Shown here: positions 10,201 to 19,878 of the stretch, piece after piece
Numbering within the stretch: position 1 is the stretch's first letter
Layout: every line of letters begins with the position of its first letter
Source: Coemansia sp. RSA 1804
Taxonomy: Eukaryota > Kickxellomycota > Kickxellomycetes > Kickxellales > Kickxellaceae
Length of the DNA: 22,672 bases
Assembly (NCBI GenBank): GCA_027578815.1
Contig: JANBTH010000271.1
Coordinates: 1-22,672, forward strand
Direction: 5' to 3'
Notes under the pieces: model-generated
What the model saw: the letters and a program-made list of their open reading frames with translations, nothing else
The model's database searches: none
Told to the model about the DNA's origin: nothing
Program-made: the position numbers and the translations under genes

Positions 10201-10360
10201 AGAAGCTTTTGTTGCTCCTCCTCCAAACTTTGCACGTGTTCTTTCCATGTACATTCCAAGCGGCTACAGTAGCGGACCCGGCGGTGATCTGTGCAGGTCG
10301 TGTGCCCACTGCCCCGGCGACAACAGCGACAACGACAACGGCGGTGAACTGTTGCTCTAG
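7284..10360 (+). CDS. FGD-like Rho/Cdc42 guanine nucleotide exchange factor (DH-PH-FYVE) with second C-terminal FYVE-like finger
   Basis: Two exons, 7284-7394 and 7763-10360, give 902 residues. The phase-0 join makes LRLIEK-LYIVPLLTS, a normal start of a DH domain with no insertion. DH spans about 15-205, with the signature LLLPVQRIPRYRLLL near 158. PH spans about 228-340. FYVE spans about 373-436, with WDPD, CYIC, the PI3P-binding RRHHCR motif and eight Cys ending in CDQC at 432-435. The long Ser/Ala-rich middle (about 445-790) is probably disordered. A second cluster (C794, C797, C810, C813, C818, C821, then C881/C884) repeats the FYVE Cys spacing. FGD family proteins activate Cdc42 at PI3P membranes to direct actin. 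The second PH domain of animal FGDs is absent. Substrate GTPase is inferred from the family. Confidence 0.92.
7395..7762 (+). other. Intron of the DH-PH-FYVE gene
   Basis: This 368 bp phase-0 intron has a GTAGGT donor. A GCTAAC branch-like site has its branch A at 7697, followed by AG at 7707-7708, then a TTTCTG-repeat pyrimidine tract, then the frame-preserving TAG at 7760-7762. Use of the first AG would read through to that same TAG as an in-frame stop codon, so only the distal site gives a protein. Confidence 0.85.
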
Positions 10361-10625
10361 TCGTAATATATTGTTTAGTGTGTTTTATTGTTGTTTTCGT
10401 GCATATAGAAATCTCGCCAACCCCACACAGCTAGCGATTAAAGTATGAAGCTGTAGCAATAAAGCAACACCGATGTCCACCTATGCTACTTTTTGACTTG
10501 AATAAAGTTAATTAATATAACATAAATAGAGATTTTTATAATCAAAATACACAAAGCAGAGGGGGGGGCCGAACATTAGTCCATCGCCACCAGCACGACA
10601 CCTAACGAGCTGGCTCGTCAGTCAG
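10361..10625. terminator. Convergent 3' ends with polyadenylation signals
   Basis: The 265 bp between the Rho GEF stop and the bromodomain gene stop contain two plus-strand AATAAA hexamers, at 10458-10463 and 10501-10506. These are likely polyadenylation signals for the plus-strand gene. A run of nine G occurs near 10561-10569. Nothing else is visible. Confidence 0.6.
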
Positions 10626-13600
10626 CTAGTCTGAATCATTGTCGTGCGCAGCCAGCTTGCTAATCAGATCCGACTGGACGGTGGATGCCAGCGACGCCGG
10701 GTGGAGGAGCATGGGTAGCGATGGCGTGGAGACGGTTCGGTTCTGCCGTGGCGGCGGGACTATCGCGGTGCCTCTTGGTGCGATAGGCGTCTTTGCTTTT
10801 GCGCCCGTCGCTCGAAGCCCAGCCGAGCCGTAGTGCGGTCTTGCCGACGCAGCCGGCTGAAGTGGTTGAAGTGGCGGTGCGGCAGGTCTGGGAGGCCTTT
10901 GGATCGGACGCCTCAGCCCGGGGATCTGTGCAGACGGCAGCTTGGACTTTGTCAGAGCCAGACACATCTGCTCAGAAAGCGTGTAGATGCTCGATTCCAA
11001 CGATTCTAGGCTATCTTCGCCATTACCAGTTCCGGCACCAAACGATTCACCCTGCTGGCGTCGCTCGTGAAGTACCTTGAGTTTCTGGGTGTTTTCTGTG
11101 AACATTTGCTGCTTCTGAGACTCGGATATCCAGCAGGGACGAGCAGTGTCGCTATGGCTATCGGCTGACAGTCTGGCTGAAATATCGTGGAGAGACATTT
11201 GTCTGGCCAGCGCATCCACCCGCTGCGCATAAAGCTGGTCACGCTGGTGCCTAGAGTCTAGCCATGCCACCAGCTCAGGAAGATCGACATCGCCAAGCAG
11301 GCCGTCAGCCGAATCAACTGAATCAGCGGTTGGGCTGGCTTCGCTGGCGTCTGTATCGCGCTTAGACATAAAGCGTAGCGCAGTGGATGCGGCTGCATAT
11401 CCGCCGTCGGTCAGATGGCCCATCACGCTCGACGCGTATTGCACAACATCGGAGCCAGCGCCCTCGATAAAGCTGCTCATACTGCACCAGTACGCCATGC
11501 CCAGCGTATCCCCATGGATGGGCTGCAGAAAGTGAGCACCACTAAAAGGTTCGCCAAGATCGCCGCCACCATTTGCAGAAGAAGAAGCATCCTTGCTTCT
11601 CCCTGGACCGTAGTCGCTATATGTCGCGGGTGCAAAGTACCGGCCATACGCAAAGAAAGCGTTAGCAGTGCTGGCCGATGCGGCAACAAGCGGCGCACAG
11701 ACGGAGCCGGTTTCAAACGAAATGTGCGCAAGGTCCTCCTCAAAACCCGATGGATCGATGCTGCCGTCTGCAACCACCGCAATCCTCGCCTGCGACTCGG
11801 TGGTGCGCTTTGGCACCGCCATCACACGCCTCGACTTCCGTCTTGTGCCAGTCCACCGGAAGTTGTCGATGATGCTTGCAGGTGTTGCGTCAACCAGAGA
11901 CTGTACTAGTTGCTGCTGCTGCTGCTGATGCGGCTCTGACATACCGCGCCATCTACGCCGCGAGCTCCGCCGACCATCGCCGCTACCCAATCGCGAATCG
12001 CTCAGCTCGTCCGCAAAGCTGTCGTGATGAGGCGAGACAGAGCCCGATGGCGAATGCGAGCGCGGAGAACCGTAAAGCGATCCTTGCAACGAGTCTGGAT
12101 CGCGAATAGAGCCACCGCCAGCGGTGCGCACAGAAACTGTCGCCTGGCCCACGCGCTCAAGCTTGGCTTCCTCGCGATCAATGGCAGCAGTCGCGTATGC
12201 CAGCACAATGTCAGCAGTGCGCGCGTAAATAGAACCAACGCCATTGTACTTGCGCGCATTCTCGCACACAAGCTTCACATCTTGGCGGAACTCTGCAATC
12301 CCCGAATACAAGCCACCTTCAACCTTGCGACGAATGGTTCCCAAATCCATCGGCCGCTTGATGACGTCTAGGTAGTCTGGGATTGCGCGCGTGTTGACTG
12401 GTTCCAGAAAGAACCCGTACGAGTCGCGCTTACGGATCCGCGTTATCAGCCGCACCAGAGAGCTCTTCAGCGTCACCGTCGTAGCCGCAGCAGCAGCACC
12501 CGCAACCCGCGGCGTTGTTAGTGGGCGAGCGCCTGCTCGCATGGTGCTGAAGCTCTCTTTGCCGCGCAACGGCGGCCGACCACGACGCCGAGGCGCCGCA
12601 CCTCTCTGAATACGTGCTGCTCCAGCGCTCAGCGGAGTACGCGGCAGCAAGTGCTCATCGCCGGCGTTGGTCTCTGCGTCACTGTCAATATCGCTGGTTA
12701 TGGATGGCGGCGAATACGTGGCCTGCTTCTCGGAAACCCGCCGGCTGTAGCCCGACGACGCGTTGGATCCAACGCTCTCCACCGGACTCCCTGGTACAGC
12801 GCTGCTGAATCCAGTCGCCAGAGGCGATGGTTGGTGGCTGACAGCATATTCATCGTGCCACGACGTGTTGCGGGCTTGAGACCATGTCTTCTTCAGCGTC
12901 TTCGGCTGCTGTTGCGGTTGCTGGAGAGCAGATCCCGCGTTTGCCGTCTCCTCGCCGTGTAGTGTGGAAGCCCCGCCGGCCTTCAGCGAAAACCGCAGCC
13001 GTATCCGCGGCGTGGCGCTTCCGCTGGTGCTGTCTGCCTGCTCGCCTGGCGTCATCGTCTGTGCTGGCTGTGATGGTGTATCAGCTTGACTCGGTCGGCG
13101 CGACACAGAGATGCCGTAATTCTCTGTGCCTGTAGTGCCATTATAATCCGCAGCGTCACCAACGTCCACAGGCTCCTCGTCTGAATGCTGGTTGGTTTTG
13201 TCGTAGTCGTCAGAGTACCTGACTGTCTCGTTTGTGGTTGCTGTCAGCGGAGACAGCGGCTGCTGCTGCTGAAGGGGTTCTGGCTGCATGTGTCTGCGCA
13301 CTGATCCTAGCTTTAGTGACAGCTTGATCTTGGGCACCTGCTGTTTTGCAGGAGAGGCCGGCCCGCGAATCCCAATCCCGCCGGCTTCGTCCGAGAATCC
13401 ACGTACGCCGTAGTCGTCGGCAGCCTCAAGCAGCGCATCGTCTCTCGACCGCTTATTGTTTTTGTTTTTGTTGTGTCTGGTGTCTATTTCTCATAGAAAC
13501 GGCAATTCACAGGTTCATGGAGCAAAGGGATTAGAAAGAGCAGAAAGCGCAGTCAATGATTCTCATCATTGGGTACCAGCAAATTCAATAAGAAATCAGA

Positions 13601-13745
13601 GAAGGGAATTGAAAAAAGAAAGAGCGCGACTCAAACTCCGGGTGTCGAATTGCTCGAGCAGATGCATTCTGTTTATATGCTGTTCTATTGACTTACCGGT
13701 TGCTGTAGTCCAGTGCAAAGAGTTGCTGCTATCCAGACCTGACAT
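10626..13745 (-). CDS. BRD7/BRD9-like bromodomain protein
   Basis: The model has exon 1 at 13745-13697 and exon 2 at 13483-10626, 968 residues. The ATG exon encodes MSGLDSSNSLHWTTAT and ends at a GTAAGT donor. The exon 2 acceptor could also be six bases earlier (start 13489), adding two residues. The long frame seems to begin at a GTG at 13337, but it continues upstream in frame, so that is not the start. The segment KIKLSLKLGS matches the LKLVLKVG-like N-terminal motif of BRD9. The bromodomain (about 350-465) has DSYGFFLEPV, KRPMDLGTI and CENARKYNG with the acetyl-lysine-binding Asn. The order and wording are closest to BRD7/BRD9 (GBAF-type SWI/SNF subunits) among families I know. A short poly-Q and long Ser/Pro-rich stretches flank it. 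Complex membership is inferred. Confidence 0.82.
11912..11929 (-). repeat. CAG repeat coding for a short poly-Gln tract
   Basis: Six consecutive CAG codons on the coding strand give a Gln tract downstream of the bromodomain. It is a pure trinucleotide run and therefore a likely site of length variation between isolates. Confidence 0.85.
13484..13696 (-). other. Intron of the BRD7/9-like gene with two candidate acceptors
   Basis: The donor GTAAGT begins at 13696. Two AGs six bases apart (exon starting 13489 or 13483) both preserve the frame, differing by the residues Glu-Ile. A CTAAT with its A at 13531 or a TTGAC with its A at 13553 could be the branch site. The exact 3' end is therefore uncertain by two codons. 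Confidence 0.6.
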
Positions 13746-14189
13746 GGTCAACCTCCGTTATTTTTGTTGTTCTTCTTTGTCTGCAAACGAGCGAACGTGT
13801 GGTGTTTCTTCAGCGTCGGATAGAAAATAAAAAAGGTCGTGATGGTTGTTGAGCCACGCTTGCTCGCTCGTAAAGGCAGTGGAAAATTTTTTAATACGCT
13901 AGCTGTGCAACAAAGAAAAAGCAGTGGAGAAAAGTACTAAAAAAACAATGCGCCGGCCTGCCAATGGGGAGCTTCATAACCAGACGCGCCAACTGGATGA
14001 CGGCAACCATCTGCCTCAAGCTACATCCGCAGCTACAGCCCAGCTCAATTCAGCTCATCATATTGAGCGGAGCACAGCCTCAATGCAGGTAGTTAGACTG
14101 CCATACGCAGGTTTATTACGATGGAAAAGGATAGTGAGAAAAAAAGATCTGTGAGCTGGAAAAAAGAACCGGTAAATGGGGCTTTTTCT
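13746..14189. other. Intergenic: bromodomain gene promoter and beta-tubulin 3' flank
   Basis: Both flanking genes are on the minus strand, so this 444 bp should hold the beta-tubulin 3' UTR on the right and the bromodomain gene promoter on the left. A minus-strand AATAAA at 14112-14117 lies 73 nt after the tubulin stop and is a good polyadenylation candidate. An AAAATTTTTT block lies near 13883. No gene is seen. Confidence 0.6.
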
Positions 14190-15992
14190 TTACTCCTCGT
14201 GGTACTGGGCATCCATAGCACCGCCGTCAGCATAGGCGCCGCCCTCCTCCATGTACTCGTCGCCATCGTAGGCCATCTCCTCATCGGCGGTCGCCTCCTG
14301 GTACTGCTGGTACTCGTTGATAAGGTCGTTCATGTTGCTCTCGGCCTCGGTGAACTCCATCTCGTCCATACCTTCGTCAGTGTACCAGTGCAAGAAAGCC
14401 TTGCGGCGGAACATCACCGAGAACTGATCGTTGACGCGGCGGAACAGCTCCTGGATGGATGTGTTGTTGCCAATGAAGGTTGCCGACATATCCATGCCCT
14501 GCGGCGCGATGTCGCAAACAGCGGTCTTGGCGTTGTTTGGAATCCACTCGACAAAGTAGCTGGAGTTCTTGGCCTGCACATTGAGCATCTGCTCCTCCAC
14601 ATCATTGGTTGACACGTTTCCGCGGAAGATGGCTGCAACCGCCAGATAGCGACCGTGGCGGGGGTCCGACGCTGCCATCATGTTCTTCGAGTCGAACAGC
14701 TGCTGCGTCAGATCCGACACGCTGACGTTGCGGAATGCTGCGCTCTTGGGGTTGCCCAGCGGCGCAAAGCCAACCATGAAGAAGTGCAGACGCGGGAACG
14801 GCACCAGGTTGACTGCCATCTTGCGTAGGTCGGCGTTGAGCTGTCCTGGGAACCGCAGCGACGTCGTAACGCCCGACATCACCATCGAAACCAGCGCATT
14901 CAGGTCCTCGTACGTCGGGTTGGTGTTCTTGAGCGTGTTGAAGCAGATGTCGTACAGTGCCTCGTTGTCAATGCAGAACGCCATGTCCGAGTTCTCCACA
15001 AGCTGGTGCACCGACAGCGTCGCGTTGTAGGGCTCAACAACAGTGTCCGACACCTACACAGCCGCCAGTTACATAATTAAAAGAAAGAAGCGCAAAGCAA
15101 GGGTGTCCCTGCACAGAGTTAGCTACCTGCGGCTTACAAGCATCATCATCACCATCACCATCAGTCACTCAAGACCAGGGCTTGAAAAACGCCAGCCAAT
15201 GACAGTCCCCGGCCAATAAACTCCCAGCAGAGGGGACGGAACAGATGGCCACCAGTTCCGTCCATGCCTTCTCTTTCTGGCCATGCAGAAAGAAAGGCAA
15301 GGGATGGAATGGAATGACATGGGGAGGAAAAAAGAAAGGATATTGGCATCTCAGAATAAACAAAACAAAACAAAACAAACACCCCCCAAAACAAAAAGGC
15401 ATCGAGACAAAGAGCTGTTTGGGTTGTTTCGGATTGGATTAATTCGCTTTGCATTGCTTACCTTTGGCGATGGCACCACAGAGAAGGTGCTCATCATGCG
15501 GTCGGGATACTCCTCGCGAATCTTGGAGAGAAGAAGCGTGCCCAGCCCAGACCCAGTACCGCCACCAAGCGAGTGGGTGAACTGGAATCCCTGCAGCGAG
15601 TCCGAGTTCTCGGCCTCCTTGCGCACCACATCCAGCACAGAGTCAACAAGCTCAGCTCCCTCAGTGTAGTGGCCCTTGGCCCACACGTTACCGGCACCAT
15701 TCTGTCCGTGGATGAAGTTGTCAGGACGGAAAAAGTCTCTGAACTTCTCCTGGCGGATGTGGTCGATGGTTCCCGGCTCAAGATCAACTATCACCGCACG
15801 CGGCACGTAGCGGTTGTTGGCCGCCTGGTTGAAGTACACGTCAATACGGTCCAGCTGAGTCTCCTTCTTGGCTTCCGTACCGCTCCAGACGCCGTTCAGG
15901 TTGATCGAGTGCTCGTTGGCAATCGTCTCCCAGAACTTGGTACCAATCTGGTTACCGCACTGTCCAGTCTGGATGTGAATGATCTCGCGCAT
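14190..15992 (-). CDS. Beta-tubulin, divergent isotype
   Basis: Two exons, 15992-15462 and 15053-14190, give 464 residues; the phase-0 join after VVPSPK is seamless (VSDTVVEPYN follows). The family start MREI, the GTP-binding GGGTGSG loop at 144-150 and the WYT-EGMDEMEFTEAESNMND C-terminal helices are present, so this is beta- and not alpha-tubulin. It polymerises with alpha-tubulin into microtubules. Oddities: a three-residue insertion in the loop near residues 35-46, V103 where the usual GNNWAKGHY has Asn, D in HWYTDEGM where Gly is usual, and Met201-Ala202 at the place of Glu198-Thr199. Phe170 and Phe203 (conventional 167 and 200) are kept. The tail is about 20 residues longer than usual and rich in Glu, Ala, Gly and Tyr. 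It may be one of several isotypes. Confidence 0.97.
15054..15461 (-). other. Intron of beta-tubulin
   Basis: This 408 bp phase-0 intron has a GTAAGC donor. A GCTAAC branch site has its branch A at 15119, with an AG 10 nt later (G at 15109), then a pyrimidine tract and the TGTGTAG acceptor used here. Use of the first AG would add 55 nt and shift the frame. The intron also holds a CAAAA pentamer run (about 15361-15375) and a CAT/CAC-rich stretch near 15140-15165. Confidence 0.9.
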
Positions 15993-17041
15993 TTTACTTT
16001 ACTGATTAGCAAGAGCTGTTAAAAAACAAGCAAGAAAAAGATTTAGAGTGAGCAAGTAAATCTGCAAACAGAAGAAGAAACAGAAGCTTGTAGCAAGATG
16101 AGTTTACAGCAAGTGTTTTTTGTTTTTGGTTTGTTTTGAATCTCTGGCCTTTCCTTCAGTCAAGGAGACTCAAATAGGTGCACTGGTATTAAAGGTCTTT
16201 AAAGGCAAGACAAAGGCGTGAAAATAAAGGCAAGAGCAAAACTGTTGTCAAATAATAGTAACCAACTATTAACTTTTTTGTGGCGAGAGGAAGAGAAGAA
16301 GAAAGCAACACCGCACGCCCGCTCTCGCAGCAAGGCATTCGTCGTGCTCAAAGGCTGAAAAGGCGGATTGCTCCTCCGTTGTTGCTGGGCCTTGTTTGCT
16401 TGTTTTCGTCCAGAAGGCAAAACACATTCATTGGCCCTCAGCCGACGAGACTGGCTGATTGGGAACGTTTGTTGTACGCGCCAGCTCTGCTGCTGCTCCC
16501 GATCTACGCGGCTTTATCCAGCCAAAATTTTTCTCTTCCAAAACAAAAAGGCGCTTTTGTGATGCTGCCACGCCATTGGCCAGCGCCTGTGCTGCCCTCC
16601 GCTGAATGGGTCAATCGCCAAAACGTAAACAAACCATTCTTTGCCTGCTTGTGTTGCTGCTCCTACTGCTGCCAAAAGTCACTTTATCGCTTACTCTGCT
16701 GGCCTGCTTTTCTCCTTGATCCATCGCCGCACGGTCTCCAAGCGGAGATGACCGAACAGAGCCAGAGCCAGAGCCAGAGCCAGAGCTGGGTCCTGGGATA
16801 AGGAAAAGTGCTTTCCGCAACTGGTGAATCTAAAAGCGCAGCACCAAGGCTGGTGATGACAAAGCGGAATGGCAAGTTCTGGATGCAAATCAAGACACAA
16901 TACCACCAAGCACAAACAATAGTGAAAAACATAGCGTTCCAGCATCACAAGCACACAATCAACACTATATCCCAAGATCCGCTCTTTACATGTCCGCAGA
17001 ATACATTGACACAGATGATGAAACCAGAAAAAAAGCTGGTT
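15993..17041. promoter_or_regulatory. Beta-tubulin promoter region and Sec10 3' flank
   Basis: Both neighbours are on the minus strand, so the left part should be the beta-tubulin 5' leader and promoter and the right end the Sec10 3' UTR. Three CCAAT boxes in the coding orientation (ATTGG on the plus strand at 16430-16434, 16458-16462 and 16575-16579) lie about 440-590 bp upstream of the tubulin ATG and suggest NF-Y/HAP control. Plus- and minus-strand frames of up to 173 codons here have low-complexity translations and I reject them as genes. Confidence 0.5.
16759..16782. repeat. GAGCCA hexanucleotide repeat
   Basis: Four perfect GAGCCA units followed by a partial unit lie between beta-tubulin and the Sec10 3' end. 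It is not inside a supported gene. A hexamer of this kind is expected to vary in copy number. Confidence 0.9.
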
Positions 17042-19878
17042 CTACAAAAACTGCTTGACGAGGTTAGATGAGCGGCAGTCCTCGCGCATCTGAATAAAGC
17101 CCTGGAGAGTGGCTCGATCCAGTCGCGAGAGCGGTCCCTCGTCCAGCAACGACTTGAGCGCACTGGGCTGCACCAGGAAGATGTTGCTAATGTCCTGCAG
17201 AAGACTAAACTTTTCGCTTAGCGCTGGCAGCCCAAAGGTGTTGATCGTTTCCCGGTACTTGGAGACATCCTTAACAAGCACCAGGCCGCCAGCAACGCTC
17301 ACAACATACTTGCGCAGATGTTCCATCAGCATGCGATACAGCGCGTCGCCTACGTCATTAAGAATGCGGCTCTGGTTCTCTGGCCCAATGCTCTGTCGAC
17401 ATGTCTGCTCGATCCGATGCAGAAAGTCGGTGGTCTGTCTGCAGGGCTGTGTTCCCATCTCAAACGCTGTAAAGTCGTCCTCCGCCGGTCGAAAGTCGTT
17501 CTTGCGCTGCTTAGACAGCAGATTGGTCAGCCACTGCGTGCACGCGCCAATGAACTTGTTGCTGATAAGATTGAGACTAATCTCTATCCGCGACATAAGC
17601 TTGTTCTTCTCAGCAACAATGTCTCGGTATATGTAGCTGCCAGTGCCAACAAACGGCACAATCGCCTTCTGGAAATGCGTTTGCACAAGCCGAACAACAA
17701 TGTTGGCTGTGCGGATGGCTGCAAAGGTGCGCAGATCTGGCTCCTGCCGCGTGTCCTGCAGACTCTCCATCATGTCCTCGAGCGCAGGGAACACATACTC
17801 GTCGCCAAGCGATGTCAGAAGCTGGTTGGTCAGGCTTGACACGGAATCGGCCATCTGGCTCTCGTTTTCAAGCTCGACAGCACGCGCCACCGCTTCAGCA
17901 TGGACCTGCAGCAGCATCCGAGAAGTCCCTGTGGTTAGCGTTCCCTCGTACTCTTCTCCCTGTTTGCCAACCAGCTGGTCCCCGCCGCTTAAACTGCTGC
18001 CAGGGCCATTTCCAGCCCCACCCTTGCCCATGCTTCCCGGACCATTTCCGCTGTTGCCACTAGCAAAGCCGCCTTGGCCAACATTGCCACCGGCGCTGTT
18101 TCCCCCTACTGCGCCAGCGCTGCCAGTGACGCTCGACAGAATCCCTAGCAGCGCATTTCCGCGGCCTGATCCTTGGCGCTCGGTGCGCGCACGCACAAAC
18201 GGCACAAGAGTCTGGCGAAACGCATCCTTCATGTGCATCTGCTCTGTTCTCATATAGTTGCCGCCGGCGATATACGACTCAAACAGGTCGTCGCAACAGC
18301 GGTTCAAAAAGCCATGCAACAGTCCAACGCCAGCATTGTCGCCCTCGCTGCGGCCAATAAGCGCTGCAATGGCCACCGCCGAGCTGACGCCAGACCTCGC
18401 CTCGCCCAGCCTGTCCCGTGCTGCCACCTCATCGTCGATATCCTCGTCATCTTCGTCGTCAATAGCCCCATGCTCTGGCTGTCTTCCCTTTTTCGCAGGC
18501 TTTTGCTTGCTGCGACTGCGGCTGAACTGTGCGGACGAAGTCTGGGTGTCGCCCGGTATGTCAAGCAATCCCTGGCGAGCATTCCCAGACCTGCGAGCAG
18601 ACTCGAGAACCATCACGGCAGGAGTGACGGTCTCCGCGTCAAAGCGCTGCAAATCCTCAATGAGCTTGCGTGTCTCCATATGCGAAGAAGAAAGCACCCG
18701 AAGGAATGCAAGCTTTGACTGTCTCTCGGCTCTGTTGAGGAGCGTCTCCAGATAGCTCTGGATGGTCTGCTCAAATACACGCTTCAGAAGCTGCTGCATG
18801 AGATCGATTGGACGTAGAAACACCTTCGAGATCACCGCCCAATCTTTGAACATCACAGCACGGGTGTCAGCGTATAGCTGGGCTAGCCAGCGATCGGGAG
18901 CAGGCGGAAGGTGTCTAATGTCTGAAATTCCCTCCATGGACTGGTAGCTGGCCTCGGCAATGCTGTCCTGCGACTGGCTGATCATGCTGGACAGAAAGAA
19001 CGGATGCTGGTTAATGTACGCCTTGGAAACCGACACGCCGCCATTGAATGCATCCAGAGTCCGCGCCGCCACACTCATATTATGGACGTCGCTGTCACGG
19101 TATGCCGCCTCAAAGCTCTCAAGCATGACCTTTTCAAAGTTCTCCGAGTACTTTTCGATTTGGCGCTTTGTATTGGCATCGGTTGGTGCGCTATACTGGT
19201 TGTCAGCAACAATTGTGTTTAATCGACGCAGCGTGTGTGCCACTTTTATCATTCCCTCTGACCCGCCATCCAACAGCTCGTCCAGCTTGGACGCATTGCC
19301 CTCGTGCAGGTCCGCGTAGAACCCTACCAGCTCCCGTATTGCCTCTGCGCGGTCCTTCTCCTTCGCCACTGTATCCAGCTGCTCACCAATGCGAATAGTG
19401 TTACTGCCAACCTCGCTTATCTGCGTCTCCAGCTTCTCAAAGCTACTCCCAACTGTGGCAAAGGTCTGCTTTAGTCGTGCCATCTTTTTGCGGTGGTCCT
19501 CGGCGTATGTCTTGGTGGATCTCTCCAACTGTGCAATGTTCGATTCCAACCCGTCTTGCGCTTCAAGCAGCTTCTCAAGCACTCGTTCAAACGTCCTGAC
19601 AAAAGGCTTGGGCTCAAACGTGGAGTTCTTCTTGGCAAACTCCAAATCCACCCGCGAAATCTCTTCTACGAACTCCTCTGCAACGAATTTTGGCTACAGT
19701 TTTACCATGGACAAAAAGAACCCAACTTTCTTTGAGTTTCTATTGCAATTAGTCTGAGAAGGTCTGCCTATGCATTCCTATAGATGCCGCTGCTATATTA
19801 TTAAAGTCAATATTATACCTGGGCAAAATACCCTTCGGACAATCCAAATGCTCGTGATGGGTCAGAAAAGCCAGACAT
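17042..19878 (-). CDS. SEC10: Exocyst complex component Sec10 (EXOC5)
   Basis: Two exons, 19878-19819 and 19693-17042, give 903 residues. The 20-codon first exon ends ..GYFAQ and joins in phase 0 to PKFVAEEFVEEISRVDLEF, which matches the FVADEYIERL-like N-terminus of animal EXOC5. A GTG at 19651 that could be read as the start lies inside this conserved segment. The N-terminal coiled coil includes SEVGSNTIRIGEQLDTV, like the Sec10 motif for that region. The C-terminus FIQMREDCRSSNLVKQFL matches the Sec10 family end. Sec10 is a rod-like subunit that helps the exocyst tether secretory vesicles at growth sites. It is longer than the usual ~700 residues. Extra length comes from an acidic DDEDDEDIDDE segment near 430 and a Gly/Ser/Asn-rich insert near 545-610. 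The stop is TAG at 17042-17044. Confidence 0.92.
19694..19818 (-). other. Intron of Sec10
   Basis: This 125 bp phase-0 intron has a GTATAA donor after a CAG codon. A CTAAT branch site has its A at 19749, with an AG 9 nt later (G at 19740), followed by a T-rich tract and the CTGTAG acceptor used here. Use of the first AG would add 46 nt and shift the frame. Confidence 0.87.

Noticed and set aside
13335..13337. GTG as start codon of the bromodomain protein
   Set aside because: The frame continues upstream without a stop for about 50 codons and connects to an ATG exon with a GTAAGT donor. The GTG lies inside the conserved N-terminal region.
16280..16801. 173-codon plus-strand frame upstream of beta-tubulin
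   Set aside because: It runs through CCAAT boxes and the GAGCCA repeat, and its SQSQSQ end is just the hexamer translated. No homology is visible.
19649..19651. GTG as start codon of Sec10
   Set aside because: The upstream in-frame codons give the conserved FVAEEFVEEI segment, and a 20-codon ATG exon joins in phase.
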